NCBI RefSeq assembly: GCF_021029445.1
Contig: NZ_CP072610.1
Location: forward strand, 3,038,001-3,102,000
Length of the DNA stretch: 64,000 bases
Source of the DNA: Pseudomonas wenzhouensis
GTDB taxonomy: Bacteria; Pseudomonadota; Gammaproteobacteria; Pseudomonadales; Pseudomonadaceae
Reading direction: 5' to 3'
A program made the position numbers and the translations under genes. The notes beneath the pieces are model-generated. The model did not search any database, was not told where the DNA came from, and saw only the letters and a list, made by a program, of their open reading frames with translations. Positions 20,752 through 30,112 of the stretch are shown piece after piece (the first letter of the stretch is position 1; each line of letters begins with the position of its first letter).

Positions 20752-22680
20752 ATGCGCAGTCGCTTTCTCTCTGTAGTTTCCTGCCTGATTCTTACCGCCA
20801 CCGGTATCACCAGTGTCGAAGCCGCCAGCCTCGCCCAGCAGCGCCAGTACTACGATGAGGCCAAGCGTGCCCTGGCCAAGGGCGATAGCGGCCCTTACCG
20901 CCAGTACGCCAGCGCCCTGCGCGACTATCCGCTGACTCCACATCTGGCCTACGACGAGTTGACCAACCGTCTCAAGTCGGCCAGCAACGCCGAAATCGAA
21001 AAGTTTCTTGCCGAGCATGGCGACCTGCCCCAGGCCAGCTGGATGAAACTGCGCTGGCTGCGCTGGCTGGCCGAGCGTGGCGAGTGGAAACCCTTTCTCG
21101 ACCATTACGACCCGGCGCTCAACTTCACCGAACTGGACTGCCTGTATGGTCAGTATCAGATGAGTCAGGGCCTGACCGCCGAAGGCAACGCCACTGCCGA
21201 AAAGCTCTGGCTGGTTGGCAAGTCCCAGCCCAATGCCTGTGATCCGTTGTTCGAACGCTGGGCCGCCAATGGCCAGCTCACCGAGCAGCGCCGCTGGCAA
21301 CGCACCAAGCTGGCGGTGGAAAGCGGCAACTACGGCCTGGCCAACTTCCTGATCAAGGGCATGCCGACGCTCGGTGAACGCGGCAAGCTGATGGTCGAAG
21401 TGGCGCAGAAGCCGCAACTGCTGAAAAACACCGCCCGCTTCGCACCCGCCGACGCGGCCATGAGCGACGTGGTCGGCCTCGGCCTGCGTCGTTTGGCCCG
21501 GCAGAACCCGGAAGATGCCCTGGCCCTGCTCGACGGCTATGCCCAGCGCATGAAGTTCTCTGCCGACGAACAGGTCGCCATTGCCCGCCAGATCGGCCTG
21601 CGCCTGGCGCAGCGCTTCGACCTGCGCGGCTTGCAGGTCATGGCCAAGTATGACCCGCAGTTGCGTGACAACACCGTCAGCGAGTGGCGTGCGCGTCTGT
21701 TGCTGCGCCATGGTCGCTGGGAAGAGGCTTATCAACTGACCCAGAACATGCCTGCCGACCTGGCCAGCAGCAACCGCTGGCGCTACTGGAATGCACGCAG
21801 CTTGCAACTGGCGCAACCCAACAGTCAGCAGCCGGCGGTGCTGTTCCAGGCGCTGGCCAAGGAGCGAGACTTCTACGGCTTCATGGCGGCTGACAAGGTC
21901 AATGCGCCTTATGCACTGAATAACCAGCCACTGGCCCTCGATTCCAAGGTGGTGCAAAAAGTCCGTAATACCGCCGGCATCAAGCGCGCCATGGAGTTTC
22001 ATGCGCGCGGCCAGATCGTCGACGGGCGTCGCGAGTGGTATCACGTCAGCCGCCTGTTCAGCCGTGACGAACTGGTCGCCCAGGCGCGCCTGGCTTACGA
22101 AATGGAGTGGTACTTCCCGGCCATCCGCACCATCAGCCAGGCCCAGTATTGGGACGACCTGGAAGTGCGCTTCCCCATGGCCCACCGCAACGAGCTGGTG
22201 CGCGAAGCCAAGCGCCGAGACCTGCACTCGAGCTGGGTATTCGCCATCACCCGCCAGGAAAGCGCCTTCATGGCCGACGCACGCTCGCATGCCGGCGCCA
22301 TGGGCCTGATGCAGCTGATGCCGGCCACCGCCAAGGAAACCGCACGCAAGTTCGGTATCCCGCTGGCGTCGCCACAGCAGGCGCTCAACCCGGACACCAA
22401 CATCCAGCTGGGCGCCGCCTACCTGAGCCAGGTGTACGGCCAGTTCAACGGCAACCGCGTGCTCGCCTCGGCCGCCTATAACGCCGGCCCCGGTCGTGTG
22501 CGCCAGTGGCTGCGCGGCGCCAATCACCTGAGTTACGACGTCTGGGTGGAAAACATTCCCTTCGACGAAACCCGCCAGTACGTGCAGAACGTACTGTCCT
22601 ACTCGGTGATCTACGGCCAGAAGCTGGGCGCCCCCCATCCGCTGGTGGCGTGGAACGAGCGTTTCTTCGACGACCAGTAA
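20752..22680 (+). CDS. slt: Soluble lytic murein transglycosylase Slt
   Basis: A 642-residue periplasmic enzyme cleaving peptidoglycan glycan strands to 1,6-anhydro products, the feedstock later handled by NagZ. It has a signal peptide (FLSVVSCLILTATGITSVEA), a long alpha-superhelical U-domain of HEAT-like helices, and a C-terminal goose-lysozyme-like domain with catalytic Glu503 in ITRQESAFMADARSHAGAMG, LMQLMPATA and YNAGPGRV. Start chosen at ATG 20752 to expose the signal peptide. A strong terminator follows at 22686. Confidence 0.96.
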   Translation: MRSRFLSVVSCLILTATGITSVEAASLAQQRQYYDEAKRALAKGDSGPYRQYASALRDYPLTPHLAYDELTNRLKSASNAEIEKFLAEHGDLPQASWMKLRWLRWLAERGEWKPFLDHYDPALNFTELDCLYGQYQMSQGLTAEGNATAEKLWLVGKSQPNACDPLFERWAANGQLTEQRRWQRTKLAVESGNYGLANFLIKGMPTLGERGKLMVEVAQKPQLLKNTARFAPADAAMSDVVGLGLRRLARQNPEDALALLDGYAQRMKFSADEQVAIARQIGLRLAQRFDLRGLQVMAKYDPQLRDNTVSEWRARLLLRHGRWEEAYQLTQNMPADLASSNRWRYWNARSLQLAQPNSQQPAVLFQALAKERDFYGFMAADKVNAPYALNNQPLALDSKVVQKVRNTAGIKRAMEFHARGQIVDGRREWYHVSRLFSRDELVAQARLAYEMEWYFPAIRTISQAQYWDDLEVRFPMAHRNELVREAKRRDLHSSWVFAITRQESAFMADARSHAGAMGLMQLMPATAKETARKFGIPLASPQQALNPDTNIQLGAAYLSQVYGQFNGNRVLASAAYNAGPGRVRQWLRGANHLSYDVWVENIPFDETRQYVQNVLSYSVIYGQKLGAPHPLVAWNERFFDDQ

Positions 22681-22685
22681 AACGA

Positions 22686-22718
22686 AAGCCCCGATCAGAC
22701 AGCGTCTGATCGGGGCTT
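22686..22718 (+). terminator. Intrinsic terminator after slt
   Basis: AAGCCCCGATCAGAC and GTCTGATCGGGGCTT form a 15-bp perfect stem with a short loop, starting 6 nt after the slt stop codon. The left flank is A-rich, so it may also stop the convergent MOSC gene. Confidence 0.92.
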
Positions 22719-22736
22719 GCCATGAAACCCGCCCCG

Positions 22737-23543
22737 CTATTCCAGCACTTCCACCGTCATGCCCAGCTGCAACTCACCGACACCACGCGGCAACAGGTTC
22801 TGCCCGAAGAACACGTCACCCTCGCGTTCACGATAGGTCTTGAGCGTGGCCAGCGGCTCGCGCTCGGCGTTGCGCTCGCCGGTCTGTGGGTCGATGGTGG
22901 TGAGGATGCAGCGCGAGCAGCCCTTGGCCACCTCGAACTCCACGTCACCGATGCGAATGCGCTTCCAGCTGTCTTCGGCGTAGGGCTCGGTGCCGGTGAC
23001 GACCAGATTGGGGCGGAAACGCAGCATTGAGAGCGGCTGGCCAACACGCTGAGACAGGTCGTCCAGCGAGGCCTGGCTGATCAGCAACAACGGGAAACCA
23101 TCGGCGAAGGCCACGCGATCCCCCGGCTGGGCATAGGCGGTATCGACCTGGCGGGTACGCCCTTCCGGCACCTGCACCAAGCGACAGGGCTTGCCGAGCA
23201 GAGCGCTGAGCCATTCAGCTGCTTCATCACCGGCATCCGGTACGCGCAGGGTGTCGCGCCAGACGATGACGCCACGCAGGTTTTGCTCGGGGTCAGGCAG
23301 CGCCACGGACAGATCGTCACGCCCAGGCGCGCTGAGGGTCAGGCCACTACGCGCATCGTACAGCGCGCTCAACTGGCTCATCTGCGGCAACAGGCGCTGG
23401 GTGATGAAGCGGCCGCTGTCGGCATCGACCAGCATCCAGCGCCTGTCGCCCTGCAGGCCGAGGCCATCGACGGCGCTGCGCTGCAGAATCTCGCCACGGC
23501 CAGACTTGAGCGGATAACGGTACAGCCCCGAGAGACTCGGCAT
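22737..23543 (-). CDS. MOSC-domain protein (YcbX/mARC-like)
   Basis: A 268-residue protein with an N-terminal MOSC beta-barrel domain (LSGLYRYPLKSGRGE, LQGDRRWMLVD) and a C-terminal MOSC domain with the molybdenum-liganding Cys in AKGCSRCILTTIDPQTGER. This family includes YcbX and mARC enzymes that reduce N-hydroxylated compounds using molybdenum cofactor. It lacks the C-terminal 2Fe-2S ferredoxin domain found in E. coli YcbX (which is ~100 residues longer), so it needs a separate electron donor. Substrate not inferable. Monocistronic by context. Confidence 0.9.
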   Translation of the reverse strand: MPSLSGLYRYPLKSGRGEILQRSAVDGLGLQGDRRWMLVDADSGRFITQRLLPQMSQLSALYDARSGLTLSAPGRDDLSVALPDPEQNLRGVIVWRDTLRVPDAGDEAAEWLSALLGKPCRLVQVPEGRTRQVDTAYAQPGDRVAFADGFPLLLISQASLDDLSQRVGQPLSMLRFRPNLVVTGTEPYAEDSWKRIRIGDVEFEVAKGCSRCILTTIDPQTGERNAEREPLATLKTYREREGDVFFGQNLLPRGVGELQLGMTVEVLE

Positions 23544-23617
23544 GGGTCAGCTTCCTGTCGGCAAAATGCCGTTATACGAGCTGATGGCGATGCTCACAAG
23601 CACTCGGGATGACGGGT

Positions 23618-24550
23618 TTAGCTGGGTTCGTCCAGAGCCAGACGCTGGCGCACCACATCAACCAGCTTGTCCGGCTGAAACTTGGAGAGAAAGTTGTCGC
23701 AACCGACTTTCTTCACCATGGCCTCGTTGAAGCTGCCTGACAGCGAGGTATGCAGGACGACGTGGAGATCCTTGAGGCGCGGGTCGTTGCGAATCTCGCT
23801 GGTCAGGCGATAACCGTCCATCTCGGGCATTTCGGCATCGGTGAAGATCATCAACAGCTTGTCGGTCATCACCTCGCCGGTATCAGCCCAGCTTTTCAGC
23901 AGGTTGAGTGCCTTCAGGCCGTCACTGGCCATATGCAGACGAATACCCAGTTGCGAGAGGGTGTCGCGTAATTGAGTCAACGCCACGTTGGAGTCGTCCA
24001 CCAGCAGCACTTCACGGCCGCGCGCCTTCTCCAGCAATGGATCGGCGAGTTTTTCCTCGGAGACCTTGGTGCTCATCGGCACGATCTCGGCCAGGACTTT
24101 TTCCACATCGATGACCTCGACGATCTGGTCATCGACCTTGGTGATCGCGGTCAGATAATGCTGACGCCCGGCGCCACCGGGTGGTGGCTGGATCGACTCC
24201 CAGTTGAGGTTGAGGATGCGGTCGACGCTGCCGACCAGAAAGGCCTGCACGGAGCGGTTGTACTCGGTGACGATGATGGTGCTGCGCTCATCCGGCACCA
24301 GCGGACGCATGCCGATGGCCTGGGACAGATCGATCACTGGCAGAGTCTGGCCACGCAGGTTGACCACACCGCAGACGAAGCGGTGACGCTGCGGCATCAG
24401 CGTCAGCTTGGGCATCTGCAGCACTTCCTGCACCTTGAACACGTTGATGGCGAACAACTGCCGGCCGACCAGGCGGAACATGAGAATTTCCAGGCGGTTC
24501 TCGCCGACCAGTTGCGTACGTTGATCTACTGAATCGAGGATGCTGGCCAT
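23618..24550 (-). CDS. cheV: Chemotaxis adaptor CheV (CheW-REC fusion)
   Basis: A 310-residue protein: CheW-like coupling domain at ~15-165 (ILMFRLVGRQLFAINVFKVQEVL, VCGVVNLRGQTLPVIDLSQAIG) and a C-terminal receiver at ~180-305 with acidic pair VLLVDDSNVA, the phospho-acceptor Asp in FTDAEMPEMDGY, HTSLSG and Lys in FLSKF. It couples chemoreceptors to CheA and can be phosphorylated for adaptation. Start at 24550 (MASILDSVD) gives correct spacing to GGAG; an adjoining ATG at 24553 is possible. No other chemotaxis operon is nearby; the receptor remnant at 47.5 kb is unlinked. Confidence 0.93.
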   Translation of the reverse strand: MASILDSVDQRTQLVGENRLEILMFRLVGRQLFAINVFKVQEVLQMPKLTLMPQRHRFVCGVVNLRGQTLPVIDLSQAIGMRPLVPDERSTIIVTEYNRSVQAFLVGSVDRILNLNWESIQPPPGGAGRQHYLTAITKVDDQIVEVIDVEKVLAEIVPMSTKVSEEKLADPLLEKARGREVLLVDDSNVALTQLRDTLSQLGIRLHMASDGLKALNLLKSWADTGEVMTDKLLMIFTDAEMPEMDGYRLTSEIRNDPRLKDLHVVLHTSLSGSFNEAMVKKVGCDNFLSKFQPDKLVDVVRQRLALDEPS

Positions 24551-24700
24551 CATGTACTCCAGGGTGTATGTGTTGAGTCTAGGCCATCTATGGGAAGTGC
24601 CAGCGCTCGTTGTACGGTGTTGCAAAACGTCAGACAGACTTGGTTCTGCCTGCTCTATCGGCACAGGGTGGGCAAACTGAAGCCTGCCACTATCGCGCCA

Positions 24701-25618
24701 TCATGCATCAGCCCCATGCCCCTGGCCAGCGAGCAAGGGCGAGTGCGCCGGCAGATGCAGGCGCAAGCAAGCCGGCTCGGCGCAAAAACGCAGGCGCGTG
24801 CTTGCCATGGGTTCGCCGTCGAGATTCAGATCCAGCCCCTCCAACGCCTCGACTTCCAGCCAGGGCAGCCGTGCAGTGATGGCCACGCTCTGCAAACCCA
24901 GCATACCGCCAGACAACAGCGTGCCCAAGGTGCCCACCACATCCTGCGCGGCGGGCACGATACAGACATCGAGCAAGCCATCATTAATGACGGCATTCGG
25001 ACACAGCACATGCCCGCCCCCGGCCTGGCGGCCATTGCCAATGCCAAGGGCAAGAAATTCGCCCTGCCACTCGAAGCCAGGCCCATGAAAATGACCGGCT
25101 GCCGCGCGCACTTCGGCAAAGCGGCTGAGCCCGGTCAGCAGATAGGCGGCGCCACCGAGGACTTTCTTGAGGTCTTCCGACGTATTGGCCGTGACGCTGG
25201 AACCAAAACCTCCCGTCGCCATATTGAGGAAAGCACGCTCGCCGGCCATGCCGATATCCACCGCCTGCGCTTGCGTCTCGAGCAATGCCAGTGCGGCAGC
25301 CGGCGTCAGCGGCACACCTGCCGCGTGCGCAAAGTCATTGGCCGTCCCCAGCGGCAGCAGTGCCAGGCTGGCGTCGCTGCGGGCCTTGACCATGGCCTCA
25401 ACCACATCGCGCAGGGTGCCATCGCCGCCGCCGGCGATCAGCGTCGGATAACCGGCTGCCAGCCCCTCATGCACCAGCCGTTCGGCATCACCGCCCTCCC
25501 AGGTCAAGCGCACGGCCAGCTCCCAGCCGTGCTCGCGCAGGCGGTTCACGGCGGCCCTCACATCAGCGTTCGGCGCCTGCTTGCCATGCAGTATCAGCCA
25601 GGCTTTGCGTTCGCGCAT
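24701..25618 (-). CDS. yegS: YegS-like lipid kinase
   Basis: A 305-residue diacylglycerol-kinase-fold protein. The nucleotide-binding motif LIAGGGDGTLRDVVEA and the later LPLGTANDFAHA are diagnostic, with C-terminal GDGEPM-like segment seen as NLDGEPMASTRLRF. The family phosphorylates lipids such as phosphatidylglycerol using ATP and divalent metal; the substrate here is inferred. Start at 25618 (MRERKAWLILHGKQ) matches family N-termini; the frame is open into an AT-rich promoter region upstream but that would add a non-homologous leader. PA3023 equivalent. Confidence 0.92.
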   Translation of the reverse strand: MRERKAWLILHGKQAPNADVRAAVNRLREHGWELAVRLTWEGGDAERLVHEGLAAGYPTLIAGGGDGTLRDVVEAMVKARSDASLALLPLGTANDFAHAAGVPLTPAAALALLETQAQAVDIGMAGERAFLNMATGGFGSSVTANTSEDLKKVLGGAAYLLTGLSRFAEVRAAAGHFHGPGFEWQGEFLALGIGNGRQAGGGHVLCPNAVINDGLLDVCIVPAAQDVVGTLGTLLSGGMLGLQSVAITARLPWLEVEALEGLDLNLDGEPMASTRLRFCAEPACLRLHLPAHSPLLAGQGHGADA

Positions 25619-25659
25619 TGCAGTGCTCCTTGAAACGAACCCGAGAAAGCCTAGTGCGT

Positions 25660-25735
25660 GGCCCTCGCAAAAATTAATCAAATAAATAGATATTAAATTC
25701 AAAAATATTGCGCTTTTAAATCGATCAAACCACAT
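25660..25735. promoter_or_regulatory. AT-rich divergent promoter island
   Basis: A stretch of ~75 bp that is overwhelmingly A/T (TTAATCAAATAAATAGATA, TTAAATTCAAAAATATT) lies between the lipid kinase and pirin genes, which point away from each other. In this high-GC genome it probably supplies promoter UP elements or bending; an H-NS-like (MvaT) site is another possibility. Confidence 0.55.
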
Positions 25736-25795
25736 GGATCATGCGCGCATCGATGCTGCACGGGACTGAGCCCCTGCACGACAGGAGAATTGACC

Positions 25796-26494
25796 ATGAT
25801 CGATGTACGTCCGTTCGAACAACTCGGCAGTGCCCACCACGGCTGGCTCAACGCGCGCCATCACTTTTCCTTCGCCGAATACTACGACGCCGAGCGGATG
25901 AACTGGGGCCGCCTGCGCGTCTGGAACGACGACGAGATCGCCCCGCACTCGGGCTTCCCGCCGCACCCGCACCGCGACATGGAGATCATCACCTACGTTC
26001 GCGAAGGTGCCATCAGCCATGAGGACAACCTGGGCAACAAAGGCCGTACCGAGGCCGGCGACGTGCAGGTAATGAGCGCCGGTACCGGCATCGCCCACAG
26101 CGAGTACAACCTGGAGGATGAAACCACCAAGATCTTCCAGATCTGGATTCAGCCGAACCAGGCCGGCCTGCCACCCTCCTGGGGCGCCAAACCGTTCCCC
26201 AAAGGGGATCGCGCCGGGGCTTTCGTCACCCTGGCCAGTGGTTACGAGGAGGATGTCGACGCCCTGCGCATCCGCACCGATGCACGGCTGGTGGCTGCCA
26301 CCGTCAAGGCCGGACAGAGCGCCGAATACAGCCTGCAACCGAGGCGCAAGGCCTATCTGGTCGGCGCCACAGGTGCCTTCACGGTCAATGGCGTAGCGGC
26401 CAAGGCCCGTGATGGCGTGGCCATTGCCGATGAAGCGCTGATCCGCATCGAGGCAACAGAAGACAGCGAGATCGTGCTGGTAGACGTCGCCTGA
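25796..26494 (+). CDS. Pirin-family bicupin
   Basis: A 232-residue bicupin of the pirin/YhaK/YhhW type. The N-terminal cupin carries the metal-binding residues in PPHPHRDMEIITYV and SAGTGIAHSEYN (three His and a Glu), and the second cupin (residues ~140-232) lacks them. Bacterial relatives include a quercetin 2,3-dioxygenase (YhhW) and redox regulators; the substrate is unknown here. Start at ATG 25796 follows AGGAG by 8 nt. Its divergent partner is the lipid kinase gene. Confidence 0.92.
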   Translation: MIDVRPFEQLGSAHHGWLNARHHFSFAEYYDAERMNWGRLRVWNDDEIAPHSGFPPHPHRDMEIITYVREGAISHEDNLGNKGRTEAGDVQVMSAGTGIAHSEYNLEDETTKIFQIWIQPNQAGLPPSWGAKPFPKGDRAGAFVTLASGYEEDVDALRIRTDARLVAATVKAGQSAEYSLQPRRKAYLVGATGAFTVNGVAAKARDGVAIADEALIRIEATEDSEIVLVDVA

Positions 26495-26507
26495 TGCACA
26501 AACCAAT

Positions 26508-26527
26508 CGCCCTCCACTTGGAGGGCG
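26508..26527 (+). terminator. Probable terminator after the pirin gene
   Basis: CGCCCTCC-ACTT-GGAGGGCG forms an 8-bp perfect stem 13 nt after the pirin stop codon. The following tract (GCCTGTTTCTG) is only moderately U-rich. Confidence 0.6.
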
Positions 26528-26544
26528 GCCTGTTTCTGTATGAA

Positions 26545-26603
26545 GTAGCCCGGATGAAATCCGGGAAATCTGGATAAGCCGCCCCGGAGTTCATCCGGGC
26601 TAC
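26545..26603. repeat. REP pair GTAGCCCGGATG...CATCCGGGCTAC
   Basis: An inverted pair: GTAGCCCGGATGAAATCCGG on the left and its mirror ending CATCCGGGCTAC on the right. Each arm holds an internal CCGGAT..ATCCGG hairpin. The same unit recurs at 28418-28478, 55639-55746 and singly at 35436-35456. It lies between two convergent genes, the usual REPIN setting. Confidence 0.8.
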
Positions 26604-26614
26604 AAATTGACACC

Positions 26615-28174
26615 CTACGCCGGATAACCGGTGATCTTGCGAATGCGCTGGTACAGCGGCTTGAGCTGGCGGTACATGCGCTGATAGACCTGCGCGTAGA
26701 GCTGCTGATACACGCGCTGGGCCTCCGGGTTGGGCTGGAACACCTGGCCGACACGGGTCATGGCGGCGATGGCGCTCGGGTAATCCGGGTGTAAGCCCAG
26801 ACCCACCGCGCAATTGATCGCCGCCCCCAGCCCGCTGGTTTCGTAGAGGTGCGGTCGCTCAGCCGGCAAGCCGAAGATATCGGCCGTCAGTTGCATTGCC
26901 GCATCGCTTTGTGACCCGCCACCGGAAACACGTAGGCGCTCAATGCGCGTACCGGAGCGTTTTTCGATGCGTTCCTTGCCCTGACGCAACGCATACGCCA
27001 GGCCTTCGAGAATCGCCCGATACAGATGCGCGCGGGTGTGCACGTCGCCAAAACCGATGATCGAGCCCTTGGCCTCCAGGCCCGGCTCACGGATGCCCGG
27101 CGTCCAGTACGGCTGCAGCATCAGCCCCATGGAGCCGGGCGGCACGGCGTTGACCAGCTCGTCGAACAGCGCCTCGGGCGCTACACCCAGCGCCTCGGCA
27201 CGCTGCATCTCGCGCAGGCCGAACTCGCGCTTGAACCAGCTGACCATCCAGAAACCGCGGTAGATCATCACTTCGGTATTGAAGTGATCCGGCAGCGCCG
27301 CCGGGTACGGCGGAATCAGCGGGATGGTTTCCAGGTAACGGCTGCGCGTGGTGTTGATGGTCGCGGTGGTGCCGTACGAGAGGCACGCCGTACCGGGCTC
27401 CAGCGCACCAGAACCAAGCACTTCGCAGGCTTTGTCAGCCCCGGCGGCAATCAGCGGCAGGCCCTCTGGAATACCGGTATGGCGGCTGGCGGCGGACGTG
27501 ATGCTACCCAGACGCTCACCCGGCTTGAACAGCTCTGGCAACTGCTCGGGGCGCACCTTCAGCGCCTGCCATTTCCAGTCGCCCGGCGCCGCCCAGCGCA
27601 GGCGCTTGTAGTCGAACGGCAGGTAGGCCACGCAACTGCTGGTGGAATCGACGAAGCGGCCACACAGACGGTGGGTGAGAAACCCCGAGAGCAACAGCAC
27701 CTTGTGCGTGCGTGCCGCAATGTCCGGTTGGTGCTGGGCAACCCAGTTGACCTCGGCCTGACCACGGAAGTGATCGACCGCCTCTTCGGCGCGCACCAGC
27801 TTGAACAGCCAGCCCCACAGGCCCTTGATCCGTCCCTGCACCTCGGCGCGGCGCTGGTCGAGCCAGAGCATCGCCGGGCGCAGCGGCGCGCCCAGCTCGT
27901 CGACATGGATGATGCTGCCGCGCTGGGTGGTGACGGCGACGCCCTTGATCAGGCTGCGGTCGATATCAACCTGCTGCCACAGCAGACGGCAGGCTTCGCC
28001 GAGGCTGGCCCAGTAATATTCCGGGTCCTGCTCGGCCCAGCCCGGCTGGCTGGAGAAATACGGGTCCAGCTCCACCTTGCCCTTGGCCAGCAGGTTGCCC
28101 TGAGTATCGAACAGCAGCGCCCGCACGCTCTGGGTGCCGTTGTCGATGCTCAGCAGGTAGCTTGGTTCGTTCAA
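26615..28174 (-). CDS. FGGY-family carbohydrate kinase (PA3024-like)
   Basis: A 519-residue FGGY kinase (xylulokinase/glycerol-kinase superfamily). Visible landmarks are the phosphate-1 region LLSIDNGTQSVRALLFD, AVTTQRGSIIHVD, WLDQRR, the adenosine-binding GADKACEVLGSG...CLSYGTTATINTT and RLRVSGGGSQSDAAMQLTADIF. I prefer the TTG start at 28174 (AAGGA seven nt upstream); an ATG at 28210 has no ribosome site and would begin inside repeat DNA. Downstream in the direction of transcription of the GlpD-like and FAD-oxidase genes, but separated from them by 352 bp of repeat-rich DNA. Substrate unknown; a glycerol- or ketose-like polyol is plausible. Confidence 0.88.
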   Translation of the reverse strand: MNEPSYLLSIDNGTQSVRALLFDTQGNLLAKGKVELDPYFSSQPGWAEQDPEYYWASLGEACRLLWQQVDIDRSLIKGVAVTTQRGSIIHVDELGAPLRPAMLWLDQRRAEVQGRIKGLWGWLFKLVRAEEAVDHFRGQAEVNWVAQHQPDIAARTHKVLLLSGFLTHRLCGRFVDSTSSCVAYLPFDYKRLRWAAPGDWKWQALKVRPEQLPELFKPGERLGSITSAASRHTGIPEGLPLIAAGADKACEVLGSGALEPGTACLSYGTTATINTTRSRYLETIPLIPPYPAALPDHFNTEVMIYRGFWMVSWFKREFGLREMQRAEALGVAPEALFDELVNAVPPGSMGLMLQPYWTPGIREPGLEAKGSIIGFGDVHTRAHLYRAILEGLAYALRQGKERIEKRSGTRIERLRVSGGGSQSDAAMQLTADIFGLPAERPHLYETSGLGAAINCAVGLGLHPDYPSAIAAMTRVGQVFQPNPEAQRVYQQLYAQVYQRMYRQLKPLYQRIRKITGYPA

Positions 28175-28526
28175 GGTTTTGTCCTTTTCGTTATGTCTCC
28201 CCTCTCCCATTTATGGGGCGTAAGCGGAAATAGCGAAGCACTGCTTCGCCCGCTGAAGCGCCCTGAGCTCTGCGAAGGGCTGGGGCGCAGAGCGGGAGCC
28301 GGGGGAGAGGGTGGTTCGTCTTATGCCAAGCGGCCTGCGGATAAACGTTTTCCCTCTCCCCAACCCTCTCCCGCAAGCGGGAGAGGAACCTAATCGGAGT
28401 TGCCGCAATCTAGCTACGTAGCCCGGATGACATCCGGGAGCTGCATCGTCGTTCATCCCCGGATTGCATCCGGGCTACAACCGGGTGGCAGCGGATTGCC
28501 GGTGCGCACGGCGCACCCTACGTACA
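28175..28526. repeat. Repeat-rich spacer between GlpD-like and kinase genes, with REP pair at 28418-28478
   Basis: No gene is supported. The 28190-28400 part holds short GC hairpins such as CCTCTCCCGCAAGCGGGAGAGG (split arms CCTCTCCCG/CGGGAGAGG) of a type scattered in Pseudomonas intergenic DNA. At 28418-28478 a second REP pair reads GTAGCCCGGATGACATCCGG and ends GGATTGCATCCGGGCTAC, the same family as at 26545. The repeats interrupt what would otherwise be a tight three-gene operon. Confidence 0.65.
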
Positions 28527-30110
28527 TCATTCGCTGTCATCCGGCAGGCTGTAACAACGCTGCCACAGTGCCAGATAATCCGTCTCCTCCTGCTGCCAGC
28601 GCGCATCGCTCCAGCCCATGCGCGGCTGGCATAGCACGCGGATACGCGACAGCTCGGCGCGGCCGCCTTCGGCCAGCAGCAGACCCAGGCGGGTGCGGCG
28701 CAGCAGCAGGTCGTCCAAGTGCAGCACCAGCTCGCCTTCGGCGGCCCAGGCCAGTTCGGCCCACAAGGTGTCAGTGCCCGCGACACAATCAGCGCCGATG
28801 TCATCGATCAAGCGCAGTACCTCATCCAACTGACGACCATGACGCCCAGCCAGACGACGCTGCTGCGCAGGGCTCAATGCCGGCATCGGTGTCGGCTTAC
28901 TGGAAGCGAAGACCGCGCCGCCCTGATCGTCCACCGGCTTGCCGACGAACCCGGCACAGGCACGCAGCACCTCCAGCGCCAGCAGACGAAAGGTGGTCAG
29001 CTTGCCGCCGGCCAGGGTCACGCTGCCCGGCTCGACCCACAGTGCATGCTCACGCTTCTCATCAGAGGGTTTCAGAGCGCTGCCACCATCGCTCACCACC
29101 GGACGCACGCCGGCCCAGGTCGACAGCACATCGGCGCGGCTCACCTGCGCAGTAGGAAACTGCTGAGCACAGGCGGCCAGCAAATAGTCGACCTCCTCGG
29201 CGCTGATGGCGGCTTCATGATCGAGCTCGTCAGCATGATCGAGATCGGTGGTGCCGATCACCGTCGCGCCCTCCCAGGGGAAGACGAACACCGGCCTACC
29301 ATCGGCGGCATGCATAAAACTGAAGGCATGCGCCACCGGCAGACGCCAGCTCGGCAGCAGCAGGTGACTGCCACGCAGCGGACGGATACGGCCATTGCCG
29401 GGCTGGCGCAGACGATCGGCCCAGGCTCCGGTGGCCTGGGCCACGGCGCGACTACGCAGGCGGTATTGCTCGCCCGTTTCCACATCCTCGGCGAGCACAC
29501 CGACCACCTGCCCCGCCTCACGCAACAACTCCACCACGCGCATGCCATTGAGCGCCTCGCCGCCATCGGCGCGTGCTTCGCCCAGCACGCGCTGCACCAG
29601 ACGGGCATCGTCGGTCACTGCATCGAAGAAGCGCGTGCCACCGAGCAGGCCATCCTCGCGAATACCGGGAGCCAGGTAACGCAGTTGCTGCAGCGGGTAG
29701 AACAGATGATTACGTTTGCCGGCCAGGGCGTCGTACAGGCTGAGCAGGCCACCGAATACCTTCGGCCCGGGAAAACCGCCGCGGTAATGCGGCATGACGA
29801 AGCTCAACGGCTCCACCAACCCCGGTGCCTCGCCGAGGAGGCGCTGACGCTCGCGCACCGAATCGCGGGTCAGCCCCAGTTGGCCCTTGGCAACGTAGCG
29901 CAGGCCGCCATGCACCATCTTCGACGAGCGGCTGGAGGTGCCCCAGGCGAAGTCGCGTTGCTCCAGCAACAGGCAGCGCCAACCACGCCGCGCCGCCTCA
30001 CGCAGGATGCCGGCGCCGCAGATGCCGCCGCCAATCACCAGCAGATCCCAATCGCGCGCGGCCAGTTCAGGCAGCGCGCGCGTGCGCCAGGTGGCGTTCC
30101 AGGGCTCCAT
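28527..30110 (-). CDS. GlpD-like FAD-dependent glycerol-3-phosphate dehydrogenase (PA3025-like)
   Basis: A 527-residue flavoprotein of the GlpD family, oxidising glycerol-3-phosphate (or a related compound) to a ketone and passing electrons to quinone. The FAD-binding GxGxxG is LLVIGGGICGAGILREAA near the N-terminus; further motifs are SSKMVHGGLRY, GSHLLLPSW, TVIGTTDLDH and SVTLAGGKLTTFR. A C-terminal helical DAO_C domain is present (~385-527). The ATG at 30110 follows the upstream oxidase stop by 2 nt with AGGA suitably spaced, implying translational coupling. It is a paralogue type distinct from the main glpD of the glp regulon by context. Confidence 0.9.
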   Translation of the reverse strand: MEPWNATWRTRALPELAARDWDLLVIGGGICGAGILREAARRGWRCLLLEQRDFAWGTSSRSSKMVHGGLRYVAKGQLGLTRDSVRERQRLLGEAPGLVEPLSFVMPHYRGGFPGPKVFGGLLSLYDALAGKRNHLFYPLQQLRYLAPGIREDGLLGGTRFFDAVTDDARLVQRVLGEARADGGEALNGMRVVELLREAGQVVGVLAEDVETGEQYRLRSRAVAQATGAWADRLRQPGNGRIRPLRGSHLLLPSWRLPVAHAFSFMHAADGRPVFVFPWEGATVIGTTDLDHADELDHEAAISAEEVDYLLAACAQQFPTAQVSRADVLSTWAGVRPVVSDGGSALKPSDEKREHALWVEPGSVTLAGGKLTTFRLLALEVLRACAGFVGKPVDDQGGAVFASSKPTPMPALSPAQQRRLAGRHGRQLDEVLRLIDDIGADCVAGTDTLWAELAWAAEGELVLHLDDLLLRRTRLGLLLAEGGRAELSRIRVLCQPRMGWSDARWQQEETDYLALWQRCYSLPDDSE

Positions 30111-30112
30111 GC

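Noticed and set aside
25739..26506. Open frame on the - strand opposite the pirin gene
   Set aside because: The pirin frame has metal-binding cupin motifs and a ribosome site; this one has neither.
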